Shown here piece after piece: positions 53,941 through 62,925 of a stretch of 64,000 bases of DNA (its first letter is position 1; the number at the start of each line of letters is the position of its first letter). Under the pieces are notes generated by a model, which was given only the letters and a program-made list of their open reading frames with translations, was not told the origin of the DNA and ran no database searches. The translations under genes and the position numbers were made by a program. Source of the DNA: Microbacterium sp. SORGH_AS_0428 (GTDB lineage Bacteria > Actinomycetota > Actinomycetes > Actinomycetales > Microbacteriaceae); NCBI RefSeq assembly GCF_031453615.1, contig NZ_JAVIZT010000001.1:1736001-1800000 (forward strand), given 5' to 3'.

Positions 53941-54639
53941 TCATCGGATGCCGTTCCCTACATGGGAAGCAATCGCACGGAGCGCCTTGACCGCGTTCTT
54001 CAGGTGGTCTTCAGCGGTTCGCCCGTCAGACTTCCCACCAGTGCCCGCCAAGGTGATCAAGGCGGGGTAGTCGCGCAGGTCGTACTGGATTGAGTCGCTA
54101 TACGAGCGTCGATCCCTGCCGTCGCCCGGCTCCCACTCGTAGCTGATTCCGATCTTCCCTGCATCCGGCGCACCTATGTTCTCTGGGCGGCTTGCTCCGT
54201 TGCTCGCCAGGACCTGCCAGAGCAGCCGTCGATGCGCTCCGGGAGCCAAATCGAACGGATTCGCGAATACCCTCGCTTGCGCAGAACCGACCACGTCATC
54301 GCCGTTTCGTGCGCCGAACTCGCCGTCAAGCAAAGTGATCCGTATCCCCCGGGCACTGGTCTTACCGTGATTCCGAATCACGACATCGAACGATGGCAGC
54401 GATGCAATACCTGGCACGATGTCCACCCCGACGTACGGGCGTGTCTGCGCATCCGAGTTCTCAGCCTCGCTGCGAGCCGCAGCACGCATCTGTCGTCCGG
54501 TCTGCACGATTGACATAGCAGCGGCGACAAAAGCGGCACCCGCGATCACGACGCCAACGACGGTAGCGACCGCGGTCAGCCACGTCGCGGCAAGCATCGA
54601 CTCGGCCACCTCGTCGGCACGGGCAAGAAGCGGATCCAC
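53941..54639 (-). CDS. Unknown membrane-anchored protein, lower GC than neighbours
   Basis: 232 aa from GTG 54639. A transmembrane helix spans about 16-42 (TWLTAVATVVGVVIAGAAFVAAAMS). It is followed by QTGRQMRAAARSEAENSDAQTRPYVGVD and a beta-rich soluble domain with FDVVIRNHGKTSARGIRITL. That layout, a helix, a short coil, RPYVxV and an Ig-like IRNxGKTxA, is common in accessory phage- or island-associated proteins of unknown function. The GC content looks near 60 percent, below the genome. It lies next to a tRNA gene, so acquisition is likely. Confidence 0.72.
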   Translation of the reverse strand: MDPLLARADEVAESMLAATWLTAVATVVGVVIAGAAFVAAAMSIVQTGRQMRAAARSEAENSDAQTRPYVGVDIVPGIASLPSFDVVIRNHGKTSARGIRITLLDGEFGARNGDDVVGSAQARVFANPFDLAPGAHRRLLWQVLASNGASRPENIGAPDAGKIGISYEWEPGDGRDRRSYSDSIQYDLRDYPALITLAGTGGKSDGRTAEDHLKNAVKALRAIASHVGNGIR

Positions 54640-54745
54640 ACCCCGAGAGTAGCGAGGGGCACTGACGACGCTCCGGGACGACAACCCACGCGAAGGCACG
54701 CGTGCCCCTGAGATCGGAGGACTCGCGCGACTGCGGTGAGATAGC

Positions 54746-54961
54746 TCAATCAAACACACGCATTTCCGGTACGAAGGCGCTCGAGTTGCGCGACCCATTC
54801 GTTGCGGCCCATTTCCCCAAAAGTTCGTGCGAACGCAGCGGATCCATATCGATCGCGATGCGAACGGGCGTGCAGCCCGTCTCCTCCTTGACACGCGTAA
54901 TCTCGCCGATCGCCACGACCGTCGCATCGACGTTAACAATCACCGCAAGCTCGGAGTTCAT
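54746..54961 (-). CDS. Small hypothetical protein
   Basis: 71 aa from ATG 54961 (MNSELAVIVNVDATVVAIG); the frame is open to 55084 but the upstream part looks non-coding. A beta-strand-like hydrophobic N-terminus and HELLGKWAATNGS are protein-like. No family is recognised and no good ribosome site is visible. Alternatively the 54640-55053 interval is non-coding apart from the DUF368 promoter. Confidence 0.35.
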   Translation of the reverse strand: MNSELAVIVNVDATVVAIGEITRVKEETGCTPVRIAIDMDPLRSHELLGKWAATNGSRNSSAFVPEMRVFD

Positions 54962-55053
54962 GACCTGTCCGCACGAGTCCGCCACCACTGAGATCCGCGC
55001 TCGGCCCCTGCCCGAGTAGCCCCTCCCCGACCCCTCCCGTAGCGTAGGGAGGT

Positions 55054-55980
55054 ATGGCCGACACCCTTGCCGACCGACGCTCACCCCTCCGACCCGCCGT
55101 GGATCTCGTCCGCGGCACCCTGATCGGCGCGGTGGAGGTGGTTCCGGGGGTCAGCGGCGGCACGGTCGCCCTCATCGTCGGCGTCTACGCCACGCTCATC
55201 GAAGCGGCCAGTCACGTGGTGCGCGGCACGCTCGCGCTGACCGATGTCTTCCGCCGCAAGGGTCTGGCCCGCGCCGCATCCCACTTCCGCGCCGTGCGCT
55301 GGGCGGTGGTCGTACCGGTGCTCCTGGGGATGGTGCTCGCGGTCGTGCTCGGCGCGAAGCTCCTCGCCCCGCTCGTGCAGGACTTTCCGACCGAGACCCG
55401 CGCGGTGTTCGGCGGCATGATCGCCGCATCCCTGCTCATCCCGATCCGGATGCTGGGCCGCGACTGGACCTGGCGCCTCGCCGTCGCGACCCTCGGCGCG
55501 GCGGTCGCCGCCTTTCTCCTCACCGGCCTGCCGTCGGGAACCATCGAGGATCCGCCGCTCGTGATCGTCGCCCTCGCCGCATCCGTGACCGTCTGCGCCC
55601 TCGTGCTCCCCGGCCTGTCGGGTGCCTTCCTGCTGCTCGTGTTCGGCCTCTACGAGACGACGCTCGTCGCCCTGAACGAGCGCAACGTTCCCTACATCGT
55701 CGCCTTCGCGATCGGCGCGGTCGTCGGCCTCAGCCTGTTCGTCAACATCCTGCGGATGCTGCTCGCCCGCTTCCACGCGGCGATGCTGGCGATCATGACC
55801 GGACTCATGCTCGGCTCCCTCCGGGCTCTCTGGCCCTGGCAGGATGCGGCAGGCAGCGCCGTCGCGCCGACGGGCGACGCCGTGGGCCCGGTGCTGCTGG
55901 CCGCCGCCGGCGCCGCCGTCGTGCTGGCGGTCGTGGCGGTGCAGGCGCTGCTCGAGCGGCGAGCGCAACGCGCCGGTTAA
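55054..55980 (+). CDS. DUF368 membrane protein, polyprenyl-phosphate transporter (PopT) family
   Basis: 308 aa with about eight transmembrane helices. The first re-entrant motif is GAVEVVPGVSGGTVALIVGVY and the second is VLPGLSGAFLLLVFGLYE; the paired PGxSGG/PGLSG motifs define DUF368. Members were reported to recycle undecaprenyl phosphate across the membrane for cell-wall synthesis. ATG 55054 follows GGGAGG. It appears monocistronic. Confidence 0.9.
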   Translation: MADTLADRRSPLRPAVDLVRGTLIGAVEVVPGVSGGTVALIVGVYATLIEAASHVVRGTLALTDVFRRKGLARAASHFRAVRWAVVVPVLLGMVLAVVLGAKLLAPLVQDFPTETRAVFGGMIAASLLIPIRMLGRDWTWRLAVATLGAAVAAFLLTGLPSGTIEDPPLVIVALAASVTVCALVLPGLSGAFLLLVFGLYETTLVALNERNVPYIVAFAIGAVVGLSLFVNILRMLLARFHAAMLAIMTGLMLGSLRALWPWQDAAGSAVAPTGDAVGPVLLAAAGAAVVLAVVAVQALLERRAQRAG

Positions 55981-56053
55981 CCGATCTGCCCCCAGAAAAC
56001 CCAGAGCATCCGCATCCCGGACTCTGGCGCGATTCGCCATGCGCACATCCCTA

Positions 56054-56066
56054 CATAAGATGTATG
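56054..56066. promoter_or_regulatory. Candidate operator CATAAGATGTATG
   Basis: This AT-rich 13-mer, 25 bp before the aldo/keto reductase start, matches CATATGATGTATG at 62926-62938 in 12 positions. Such sequences are rare by chance at 70 percent GC. It is probably the binding site of the operon's regulator, which is not in the window. Confidence 0.65.
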
Positions 56067-56090
56067 ATCATTCGCGGACGAAGGGGTTTC

Positions 56091-57050
56091 ATGCATCAGC
56101 GGGCGATCGGTGGGCTGGCCGTATCCGAAGTGGGCTTCGGCGCGGCACAACTGGGCAACCTCTACCGCGTGACGACCGACGACGAAGCGTCCGGCGCGGT
56201 CGACACCGCGTGGGCGCGCGGCATCCGGTACTTCGACACCGCGCCGCACTACGGCGTCGGCCTCTCGGAGAAGCGCCTCGGCCTGGCGCTGCAGGGCCGC
56301 CGCCGCGAAGACTTCGTCGTCTCCACGAAGGTCGGGCGCGCCCTCATCCCGACCCCGGAGCGCGCCGCCGCAGGCATCCTCGACAACGACCACGGCTTCA
56401 TGGCACCCGCGACGCACCGCCGCGAATGGGACTTCTCGCGCGACGGCATCCTGCGCTCGCTCGAGGGGAGCATGCGCCGCCTGGGGTTGGACCGCATCGA
56501 CATCGTCTACCTGCACGACCCCGACGAGCATTGGGATGCGGCATCCACGACCGGCGTCGACGCCCTCATCGAGCTCCGCGAGCAGGGCGTGGTCAGCGCG
56601 ATCGGCGCGGGGATGAACCAGACCGCGATGCTGGTGCGCTTCATCGAGCAGTGCGACATCGACGTGGTCATGGTCGCCGGTCGCCACACGCTCTTCGATC
56701 GCACCGCGCAGGAGCGACTGCTGCCGCTCGCGCACGAGCGCGGTGTCTCGGTCGTCTCCGCCGCGGTCTACAACTCTGGTCTTCTGAGCAACGCGGTCGT
56801 CCGCGACGACGCCACCTACGACTACGGCCCCGCCCCCGCGGAGGTCCTGGCCCGTGCGCGGCGCCTTGCGGCGATCGCGGAGCACCACGGCATCACCCTC
56901 CCGGATGCGGCGGTGCAGTATCCGCTGCGCGACGACGCCGTCGCCTCGGTCGTGGTCGGGATGCGGACGGCCGCGCAGGTGAACGGAACCGCTGACCGGT
57001 ACGAGACCGCGATCTCCGACGACGCCTGGAAGGAACTGGAGTCCGCATGA
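56091..57050 (+). CDS. Aldo/keto reductase, L-fucose dehydrogenase-like
   Basis: 319 aa TIM barrel. The catalytic Asp and Tyr are in YFDTAPHYG, the Lys in VVSTKVGR, and the His in VYLHDPDE. This is the group containing pyridoxal reductases and NAD(P)-dependent L-fucose (galactose-type sugar) dehydrogenases. ATG 56091 follows AAGGGG. The upstream ATG at 56064 falls inside the putative operator and is rejected. The next gene is a lactonase, so step one of an oxidative sugar pathway is likely. Confidence 0.85.
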   Translation: MHQRAIGGLAVSEVGFGAAQLGNLYRVTTDDEASGAVDTAWARGIRYFDTAPHYGVGLSEKRLGLALQGRRREDFVVSTKVGRALIPTPERAAAGILDNDHGFMAPATHRREWDFSRDGILRSLEGSMRRLGLDRIDIVYLHDPDEHWDAASTTGVDALIELREQGVVSAIGAGMNQTAMLVRFIEQCDIDVVMVAGRHTLFDRTAQERLLPLAHERGVSVVSAAVYNSGLLSNAVVRDDATYDYGPAPAEVLARARRLAAIAEHHGITLPDAAVQYPLRDDAVASVVVGMRTAAQVNGTADRYETAISDDAWKELESA

Positions 57051-57919
57051 TCGTCGACGCCCACCTGCACGTCTGGGACCCGAGCCGCGCTCCCTACCCC
57101 TGGCTCACCGCCGACCTGCATCCCCTCGATCGCGCGCTGCTGATCGACGATATCGCAGCGGATCTCGACCGGGCGGGCGTCGCCCGTGTCGTGCTCGTCC
57201 AGGCCGCCGACAACGCCGACGACACCGCCGTCATGCGTGTCGAGGCCGCGCGGCACCCCGACCGGGTGGCGGCGATCGTGGGCTGGCTGCCGCTGGACGA
57301 TCCCGACGCCGTCGAGGAGGGTCTCGCCGTCTTCACCGAGGATCCGCTGCTCGTCGGGGTGCGCAACCTCATCCACGAGCGCGAGCCCGGATGGTTGTCG
57401 CAGCCCGCCCAGAGCGCCGCGCTGGGCCTGCTCGCCGAGGCGGGCCTCAGTCTCGACTTCGTCACCGGCTCGGCCGACGCCCTCGCCGAGATCCCCGAAA
57501 TCCTGGAGCGTCACCCGACGCTGCGCATCGTCATCGACCACCTGGGCAAGCCTCCGATCGGCGGCAGCCCTTCGGACCGCGCGACCTGGCGAGAACTCCT
57601 CGCCGAGGCGGCCGCGCATCCCCTGGTGCACGCCAAGGTGTCGGGGCTGTACCCGCCCGTGGGCGACGCCCGCGCCTGGGACGTCGACGACGTCCGCCCG
57701 TTCATCGAGGATGCGGCCGAACTGTTCGGCGCCGGCCGCCTCATGTACGGCAGCGACTGGCCCATCGTCGAGCGCGCCGGCGGGCACGGGCGCGTGCACG
57801 GCGCACTGCTCGAGATCCTCGACGGCTGGGGCGCCAGCGAACGCGCCGCCGTGCTGTCCGGCACCGCCACCCGCTTCTACCGCTTCTCCCGCATCCCCCT
57901 GGAAAGGACCACCGCATGA
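57047..57919 (+). CDS. Amidohydrolase family lactonase (L-fuconolactonase-like)
   Basis: 290 aa. The metal/catalytic motif HLH is at 6-8 (VDAHLHVWDP), a second His is in IVIDHLGKPP, and the catalytic Asp is in YGSDWPI. This matches PF04909 sugar lactonases that open fuconolactone or related lactones. ATGA overlap with the reductase gene supports a dehydrogenase-lactonase pair. The sugar could also be D-arabinose or L-galactose type. Confidence 0.88.
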   Translation: MIVDAHLHVWDPSRAPYPWLTADLHPLDRALLIDDIAADLDRAGVARVVLVQAADNADDTAVMRVEAARHPDRVAAIVGWLPLDDPDAVEEGLAVFTEDPLLVGVRNLIHEREPGWLSQPAQSAALGLLAEAGLSLDFVTGSADALAEIPEILERHPTLRIVIDHLGKPPIGGSPSDRATWRELLAEAAAHPLVHAKVSGLYPPVGDARAWDVDDVRPFIEDAAELFGAGRLMYGSDWPIVERAGGHGRVHGALLEILDGWGASERAAVLSGTATRFYRFSRIPLERTTA

Positions 57920-58938
57920 ACGGCCTCGTGTACGAGGGCAACGGCACCGTCAGCCCCACGCAGCTCACCGCCGCATCCCCCGCCGCGGGCGACGTGCAGA
58001 TCGCGGTCGCCTACACGGGACTCTGCGGCACCGACCTGCACATCGTGCACGGGAGCATGGACCAGCGGGTGCGCACCCCGCTCGTGTTCGGACACGAGAT
58101 GAGCGGTACGGTATCGGCCGTCGGCGAGGGCGTGACCGACTGGCAGGTCGGTGACGCCGTGACCGTGATGCCGCTGGACTGGGACGGCACGTGCCCCGCG
58201 TGCCTCGCGGGCAACCAGCACATCTGCCAGAACCTCGATTTCATCGGCATCGACTCTCCCGGTTCCCTCCAGCAGCTGTGGAACGTTCCCGAGCGCACCC
58301 TCGTCCGCATCCCCGCCGGCACGCCGCTGGATCACGCGGCCCTCATCGAGCCCGTGGCCGTCGCCGTCCACGACGTCCGACGCAGCGAGCTGGCGCCCGG
58401 CGACCGCGCTGTCGTCATCGGAGGCGGCCCGATCGGTCTGCTGATCGCCACGGTGGCTCGCCACTTCGGGGCCGACGTGCTCGTCATCGAGCTCGACGAG
58501 AAGAGGCGTGCGCAGATCGCCGACCTCGGATTCGCCACCCTCGACCCGCGCGAGCGCGACCAGAAGGATGCCGTCGACGAGTGGACGGGCGGGGCCGGTG
58601 CCGACGTCGTCTTCGAGGTCTCCGGCGCGGCGCAGGCTGTGCTGGGCGCGACCGACCTCGCGAAGGTGCGCGGCACCATCGTCGTGGTCGCCATCCACCC
58701 CACGCCCCGCCCGCTCGATCTGCAGCGCGTGTTCTGGCGCGAGCTGCGCATTCTCGGCGCCCGCGTCTACCAGCGCACCGACTTCGAGACCGCGGTCGAG
58801 CTCATCGCCGCGGGTGTCATCCCAGCCGATCGCCTCATCAGCGGCATCGTCTCGCTCGACGAGGCCCCCGCCGCGTTCGCGGAGCTGGAGTCCGGACGCG
58901 CGATGAAGATCCTCGTGGATGTGGGGGGCGCGCGGTGA
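57916..58938 (+). CDS. Zinc-dependent alcohol dehydrogenase
   Basis: 340 aa medium-chain dehydrogenase. The catalytic zinc site is LCGTD plus GHEMSG. The lobe for structural zinc has CPACLAGNQHIC, with three of four usual Cys; the first is replaced by an acidic residue. The Rossmann motif is VIGGGPIGLL. It overlaps neighbours by 4 bp on both sides. Relatives oxidise sugar acids (for example L-galactonate, L-idonate or threonine); the substrate here is inferred to be a hexonate. Confidence 0.88.
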   Translation: MNGLVYEGNGTVSPTQLTAASPAAGDVQIAVAYTGLCGTDLHIVHGSMDQRVRTPLVFGHEMSGTVSAVGEGVTDWQVGDAVTVMPLDWDGTCPACLAGNQHICQNLDFIGIDSPGSLQQLWNVPERTLVRIPAGTPLDHAALIEPVAVAVHDVRRSELAPGDRAVVIGGGPIGLLIATVARHFGADVLVIELDEKRRAQIADLGFATLDPRERDQKDAVDEWTGGAGADVVFEVSGAAQAVLGATDLAKVRGTIVVVAIHPTPRPLDLQRVFWRELRILGARVYQRTDFETAVELIAAGVIPADRLISGIVSLDEAPAAFAELESGRAMKILVDVGGAR

Positions 58939-59693
58939 GCGGGCTCTTCGACCTCACCGGACTCACCGCCGTCGTGACCGGCGCCCGGCGCGGGATCGGC
59001 TCCGCGATGGCTCTCGCCCTGGCCGAGGCCGGCGCGGACATCATCGGAGTGAGCGCGTCGCAGGCGTCGTCGGGCAGCGAGATCGAGCGCGCGGTCACGG
59101 AGCTCGGCCGCGGGTTCGAGGGAATCGCCTGCGACTTCTCCGACCCGATCGCCGTCGAGGCGCTCGCACGCTCGCTGGCCGAGCGACGCGTCGACATCCT
59201 CGTTAACAACGCCGGCACCATCGAACGCGCGCCGGCCGCCCGGCATCCGCTCTCGTCGTGGGATCGTGTGCTGCAGATCAACCTGTCCGCGCCCTTCGTG
59301 CTGGCCCAGGCGATCGGCGGGCAGATGCTCGCCCGCGGGCGGGGAAAGATCATCTTCACCGCGTCGCTGCTGAGCTTTCAGGGCGGCATCAACGTGCCCG
59401 GCTACACGGCCGCCAAGTCCGGCATCGCCGGGCTCACGAAGGCGCTCTCCAACGAGTGGTCGGCGCAGGGCGTCAACGTCAACGCGATCGCCCCCGGCTA
59501 CATCGCGACCGACAACACACAGGCGTTGCGCGACGACCCCGACCGCTCGGCCGCGATCCTCGAGCGCATCCCCGCCGCCCGCTGGGGGCGGCCCGACGAC
59601 CTGGCGGGCGCCACGGTGTTCCTCGCCTCCCGCGCCTCGGACTACGTCGACGGCATCACCCTGCCGGTCGACGGGGGCTGGCTCGGGAGATGA
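58935..59693 (+). CDS. SDR family oxidoreductase, KduD/gluconate dehydrogenase-like
   Basis: 252 aa. The cofactor motif TGARRGIG is at 15-22, NNAG is in LVNNAGTIERA, and the catalytic YxxxK is in PGYTAAKSGIAG. The sequence style matches 2-deoxy-D-gluconate 3-dehydrogenase/gluconate 5-dehydrogenase. GTG 58935 overlaps the ADH stop. It may interconvert keto-sugar acids before the kinase/aldolase branch. Confidence 0.88.
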   Translation: MSGLFDLTGLTAVVTGARRGIGSAMALALAEAGADIIGVSASQASSGSEIERAVTELGRGFEGIACDFSDPIAVEALARSLAERRVDILVNNAGTIERAPAARHPLSSWDRVLQINLSAPFVLAQAIGGQMLARGRGKIIFTASLLSFQGGINVPGYTAAKSGIAGLTKALSNEWSAQGVNVNAIAPGYIATDNTQALRDDPDRSAAILERIPAARWGRPDDLAGATVFLASRASDYVDGITLPVDGGWLGR

Positions 59694-60337
59694 CGACGAC
59701 GGATGCGGTCGCCGAACTCGAGCGGATCGGTATCGTCCCGGTCGTCGTGCTCGACGACGCGCACCACGGCGCCGCATTGGCCGAGGCGCTGCTCGCCGGC
59801 GGTATCGGCTGCGCAGAGTTCACGCTGCGCACGCCCGCCGGCCTCGGCGCGCTGCGTGAAGCGGCACAGGTCGAGGGCTTCCTCGCGGGCGCCGGTACCG
59901 TGCTCGACGCGGCGCAGGTCGACGCGGTCGCCGAGGCGGGGGCCGGTTTCCTCGTGTCGCCTGGCTTCTCACCTGCCGTCGATGGCCGCGCACGCGCACG
60001 TGGAATCGCCGCCGTTCCCGGCATCGCGACGGCGACCGAGCTGCAGCGCGCACGCGAGGGCGGCCACACCCACGTGAAGCTCTTCCCGGCGGGCACGTTC
60101 GGCGGCCCGGCCTATGTGGATGCGCTGGCGGGGCCCTTCCCCGACATGAGGATCCTGCCCAGCGGAGGCGTGTCGGCGCAGAACGCAGCGGCGTACCTCG
60201 AGCGCACCACGGTTTTCGCCGTCAGCGGCAGCTGGATGGTGCCGCGGGCCGCGATCGCCGCGGGCGATTTCGCCGCGATCCGGAAGCTGGCACGCGCGTG
60301 CCGGGAACTCCACGACCAGGCCAGGAGCAGCGCATGA
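59690..60337 (+). CDS. eda: Bifunctional KDPG/KHG aldolase family protein
   Basis: 215 aa class I aldolase. The catalytic Glu is in CAEFTLRTP and the Schiff-base Lys is in THVKLFPAGTFGG, followed by ILPSGGVS. It splits 2-keto-3-deoxy-6-phosphogluconate or its epimers to pyruvate and glyceraldehyde 3-phosphate. The kinase gene overlapping by 4 bp supplies the phosphorylated substrate, so both form one branch. Confidence 0.92.
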   Translation: MTTTDAVAELERIGIVPVVVLDDAHHGAALAEALLAGGIGCAEFTLRTPAGLGALREAAQVEGFLAGAGTVLDAAQVDAVAEAGAGFLVSPGFSPAVDGRARARGIAAVPGIATATELQRAREGGHTHVKLFPAGTFGGPAYVDALAGPFPDMRILPSGGVSAQNAAAYLERTTVFAVSGSWMVPRAAIAAGDFAAIRKLARACRELHDQARSSA

Positions 60338-61290
60338 CGACACCGAAGCGCGTGCTGACGTTCGGCGAGAGCATGGGCCTCATCCGCGGCGACGCCCTCG
60401 GCGGATTCGAGCGCCTCGCCACCGCATCGGTCGACACCGGCGGGGCTGAGGGCAACACCGCGATCGGGCTCTCGCGTCTGGGGGTGCCGGTGACCTGGCT
60501 CGGGCGCGTCGGACATGACGCACTGGGCCGACGGGTCGTCGCCGACCTCCGCTCCGAAGGCGTCGACGTCGTGGCCGTCACCGACGAGTCGGCCCCGACC
60601 GGCCTGATGCTGAAGTCGACGCCGCGCTCCGGCGCAACCGTCGTCAACTACTACCGCTCTGGCAGTGCGGGCAGCAAGTTCGATGTCGCCGACCTCGATC
60701 GGGTGGACTTCTCGGCCTACGACATGCTCCACGTCACGGGGGTGACCCTGGCCATCTCCCTCCGCGCACGCGAGGCCCTCTTCGAAGCGGTCCGGCGCGC
60801 GAAGACCCACGGTCTCATCGTGTCGTTCGCGGTGAACCACCGCGCGAAGCTCTGGAGCATGAGCACGGCGCGCAGCGTCTGCAACGACCTCCTCCCGCTC
60901 GTGGACATCCTGTTCGCAAGCGACGAAGAGGCGCGGATGCTCACGCCCGCCGCGCGCTCCGCCGCAATCAACGACCTGCCGCCGCTGCTCATGCGGTCGG
61001 GCCCCTCCGACGTCATCGTGACGCGCGGCAGTCGCGGATGCGTCGCCGGGATCGACGGCACCGTTTACCAGGTGCCCGCCGAACGCATCAGCCCTGTCGA
61101 TACGGTCGGCGCCGGAGATGCCTTCGCGGCGGGCTATCTTGCGGGTCGCGCCCGCGGACTGTCGACCGACGAGAGCCTGCGCATCGCAACGCGGTGCGGC
61201 GCCTGGGCCTGTCTCCATCCCAGCGACTGGCAGGGAGCAGCCCGCGAGGAAGATCTCGCGGTCCGTATCGACGACGTGGTCATCCGCTGA
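60334..61290 (+). CDS. PfkB family sugar kinase, 2-keto-3-deoxygluconate kinase-like
   Basis: 318 aa. The opening VLTFGESMGLIRG and GAEGNTAIGLSRLG are typical of KdgK, and the C-terminal anion hole is TVGAGDAFAAGYLAGR with catalytic Asp. It phosphorylates 2-keto-3-deoxy sugar acids with ATP for the aldolase encoded just upstream. ATG 60334 overlaps that gene (ATGA). Confidence 0.9.
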   Translation: MTTPKRVLTFGESMGLIRGDALGGFERLATASVDTGGAEGNTAIGLSRLGVPVTWLGRVGHDALGRRVVADLRSEGVDVVAVTDESAPTGLMLKSTPRSGATVVNYYRSGSAGSKFDVADLDRVDFSAYDMLHVTGVTLAISLRAREALFEAVRRAKTHGLIVSFAVNHRAKLWSMSTARSVCNDLLPLVDILFASDEEARMLTPAARSAAINDLPPLLMRSGPSDVIVTRGSRGCVAGIDGTVYQVPAERISPVDTVGAGDAFAAGYLAGRARGLSTDESLRIATRCGAWACLHPSDWQGAAREEDLAVRIDDVVIR

Positions 61291-61322
61291 CCGCCGACCC
61301 CGCGAACGAGCAAAGGAAGAGC

Positions 61323-62174
61323 ATGAGCCTCGCGAGACTGGGCCCGGTGGGCCAGGAGATCCCCGTTCTGTGGCACGACGGCGTTCCGCTCGATCTGCGT
61401 CCGATCACGACCGACATCGACGCGCACTTCTTCGCCGCCGATGGGATCGCGTCCGCCCGTCGGGCCGCCGCGAAGGGCGAGCTGCGAGAGGTCGCGGGAT
61501 GGCAGAGCCTCCGCGTCGGTGCGCCTCTCGCCCAGCCCGGCAAGATCGTGTGCGTCGGTCTCAACTACCACGATCACGCCGCAGAGACCGGCGCCGCCGT
61601 TCCCGCCGAGCCCGTCGTGTTCATGAAGGACCCGAGCACGATCGTCGGTCCCTTCGACGACATCCTCATCCCGCGCGGGTCCGCGAAGACGGACTGGGAG
61701 GTGGAACTGGGCGTTGTTGTCGGCTCGACCGCGCGATACCTGCGTTCCCCCGATGAAGCCCTCGGCCACGTCGCCGGTTACGTCGTCTCCCACGACGTGT
61801 CGGAGCGCGAGTTCCAGCTCGAACGCGGCGGACAGTGGGACAAGGGCAAGAGCTGCGAGACCTTCAACCCGCTGGGCCCGCTCATCGTCCCCGCGGCCGA
61901 TGTCCCCGACCCGCAGTCCCTCGCGCTGCGGCTGTGGGTCAACGGTCAGCTGCGCCAGAACGGATCGACCGCGCAGCAGATCTTCTCCGTCGCTCACGTC
62001 ATCTGGTACCTCTCCCAGTTCATGGTTCTGCGCCCCGGCGACCTGATCAACACGGGAACGCCCGCCGGCGTCGCCCTGGGTCTGCCGGATCACCCCTACC
62101 TGCGTCCGGGCGACGAGGTCGAGCTGGAGATCGAGGGACTCGGGCGCGCGCGACAGCGGATGGTGGCGGCATGA
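61323..62174 (+). CDS. Fumarylacetoacetate hydrolase family protein (2,4-diketo-3-deoxy-fuconate hydrolase-like)
   Basis: 283 aa. The FAH fold has CVGLNYHDHAAETG, KDPSTIVGP and the metal-binding WEVELGVVVG, then GGQWDKGKSCETFNPLGP. In oxidative L-fucose and L-rhamnose routes this enzyme hydrolyses the diketo acid to pyruvate and lactate. ATG 61323 follows AAAGGAAG, 32 bp after the kinase gene. It is followed at once by the SDR expected to make its substrate. Confidence 0.9.
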   Translation: MSLARLGPVGQEIPVLWHDGVPLDLRPITTDIDAHFFAADGIASARRAAAKGELREVAGWQSLRVGAPLAQPGKIVCVGLNYHDHAAETGAAVPAEPVVFMKDPSTIVGPFDDILIPRGSAKTDWEVELGVVVGSTARYLRSPDEALGHVAGYVVSHDVSEREFQLERGGQWDKGKSCETFNPLGPLIVPAADVPDPQSLALRLWVNGQLRQNGSTAQQIFSVAHVIWYLSQFMVLRPGDLINTGTPAGVALGLPDHPYLRPGDEVELEIEGLGRARQRMVAA

Positions 62175-62923
62175 GCACCGGCGAGTTCGACGGCCTGGTG
62201 GCCGCGGTCACCGGTGGGGCGTCGGGGATCGGTCTCGCGGCGGCGATCGCGCTCTCCGGCCGGGGAGCGCACGTCGTCGTGCTCGATCTCCACGTCGACG
62301 CGCTGCCGGCGCCACTGGAGGGTGTGCGCGCGGACGTCCGGGACCGCGCGTCGCTCGAGGATGCCTTCGCCTGGATCGTGGATCGCTTCGGCGGCCTGGA
62401 CGTCCTCGTCAACAGTGCGGGCGTCAGTTGCGTCGGCACCGTCGAGGAGACGACCGAGGAGGACTGGGAGCGGGTGCTCGACATCAATGTGCGCGGGACA
62501 GCGAGGGCGAGCGCGGGGGCGCTCGTGCATCTGCGGCGTTCTGCGCACGCCGCGATCGTCAACGTCTGCTCCATCGGAGCCCTCAACGGTCTGCCGCGTC
62601 GCGCCGTGTACAACGCCTCGAAGGGTGCCGTCCTGTCGCTGACCTACGCCATGGCCACGGATCATGTCGCAGAGGGCGTGCGGGTGAACTGCGTGAGCCC
62701 CGGAACCGTCTCGACGCCGTTCGTCGACAGGATGCTCCAGCAGTTCGACGATCCGGTCGCCGAACGCGCGGCGCTCGATGCCCGCCAGGCCACGGGCCGG
62801 ATGGTGACTCCCGAAGAAGTGGCGGGCGCGATCGCGTATCTCGCGAGCCCGCGCTCGGGATCGACGACGGGAACAGCCCTCGAGGTCGACGGCGGCGTGA
62901 CGCATCTGCGCACCCGCACGTAG
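62171..62923 (+). CDS. SDR family oxidoreductase, 2-keto-3-deoxy-L-fuconate dehydrogenase-like
   Basis: 250 aa. The cofactor motif is TGGASGIG (15-22), then LVNSAGVS, catalytic Ser in NVCSIGALNG and YNASKGA for YxxxK. In the L-fucose pathway the analogous SDR oxidises the C4 hydroxyl of 2-keto-3-deoxyfuconate. Overlap with the FAH gene (ATGA) supports successive steps. Confidence 0.88.
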   Translation: MSTGEFDGLVAAVTGGASGIGLAAAIALSGRGAHVVVLDLHVDALPAPLEGVRADVRDRASLEDAFAWIVDRFGGLDVLVNSAGVSCVGTVEETTEEDWERVLDINVRGTARASAGALVHLRRSAHAAIVNVCSIGALNGLPRRAVYNASKGAVLSLTYAMATDHVAEGVRVNCVSPGTVSTPFVDRMLQQFDDPVAERAALDARQATGRMVTPEEVAGAIAYLASPRSGSTTGTALEVDGGVTHLRTRT

Positions 62924-62925
62924 TT

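Noticed and set aside
54702..55019. 105-aa plus-strand frame MPLRSEDSRDC
   Set aside because: It overlaps the minus-strand candidate at 54746-54961, lacks a ribosome site and is Ser/Thr-rich without pattern. Neither is strong, but the minus-strand one looks more protein-like.
56064..56090. Alternative upstream start of the aldo/keto reductase
   Set aside because: The ATG is inside the candidate operator and has no ribosome site; ATG 56091 follows AAGGGG and gives the usual N-terminus.
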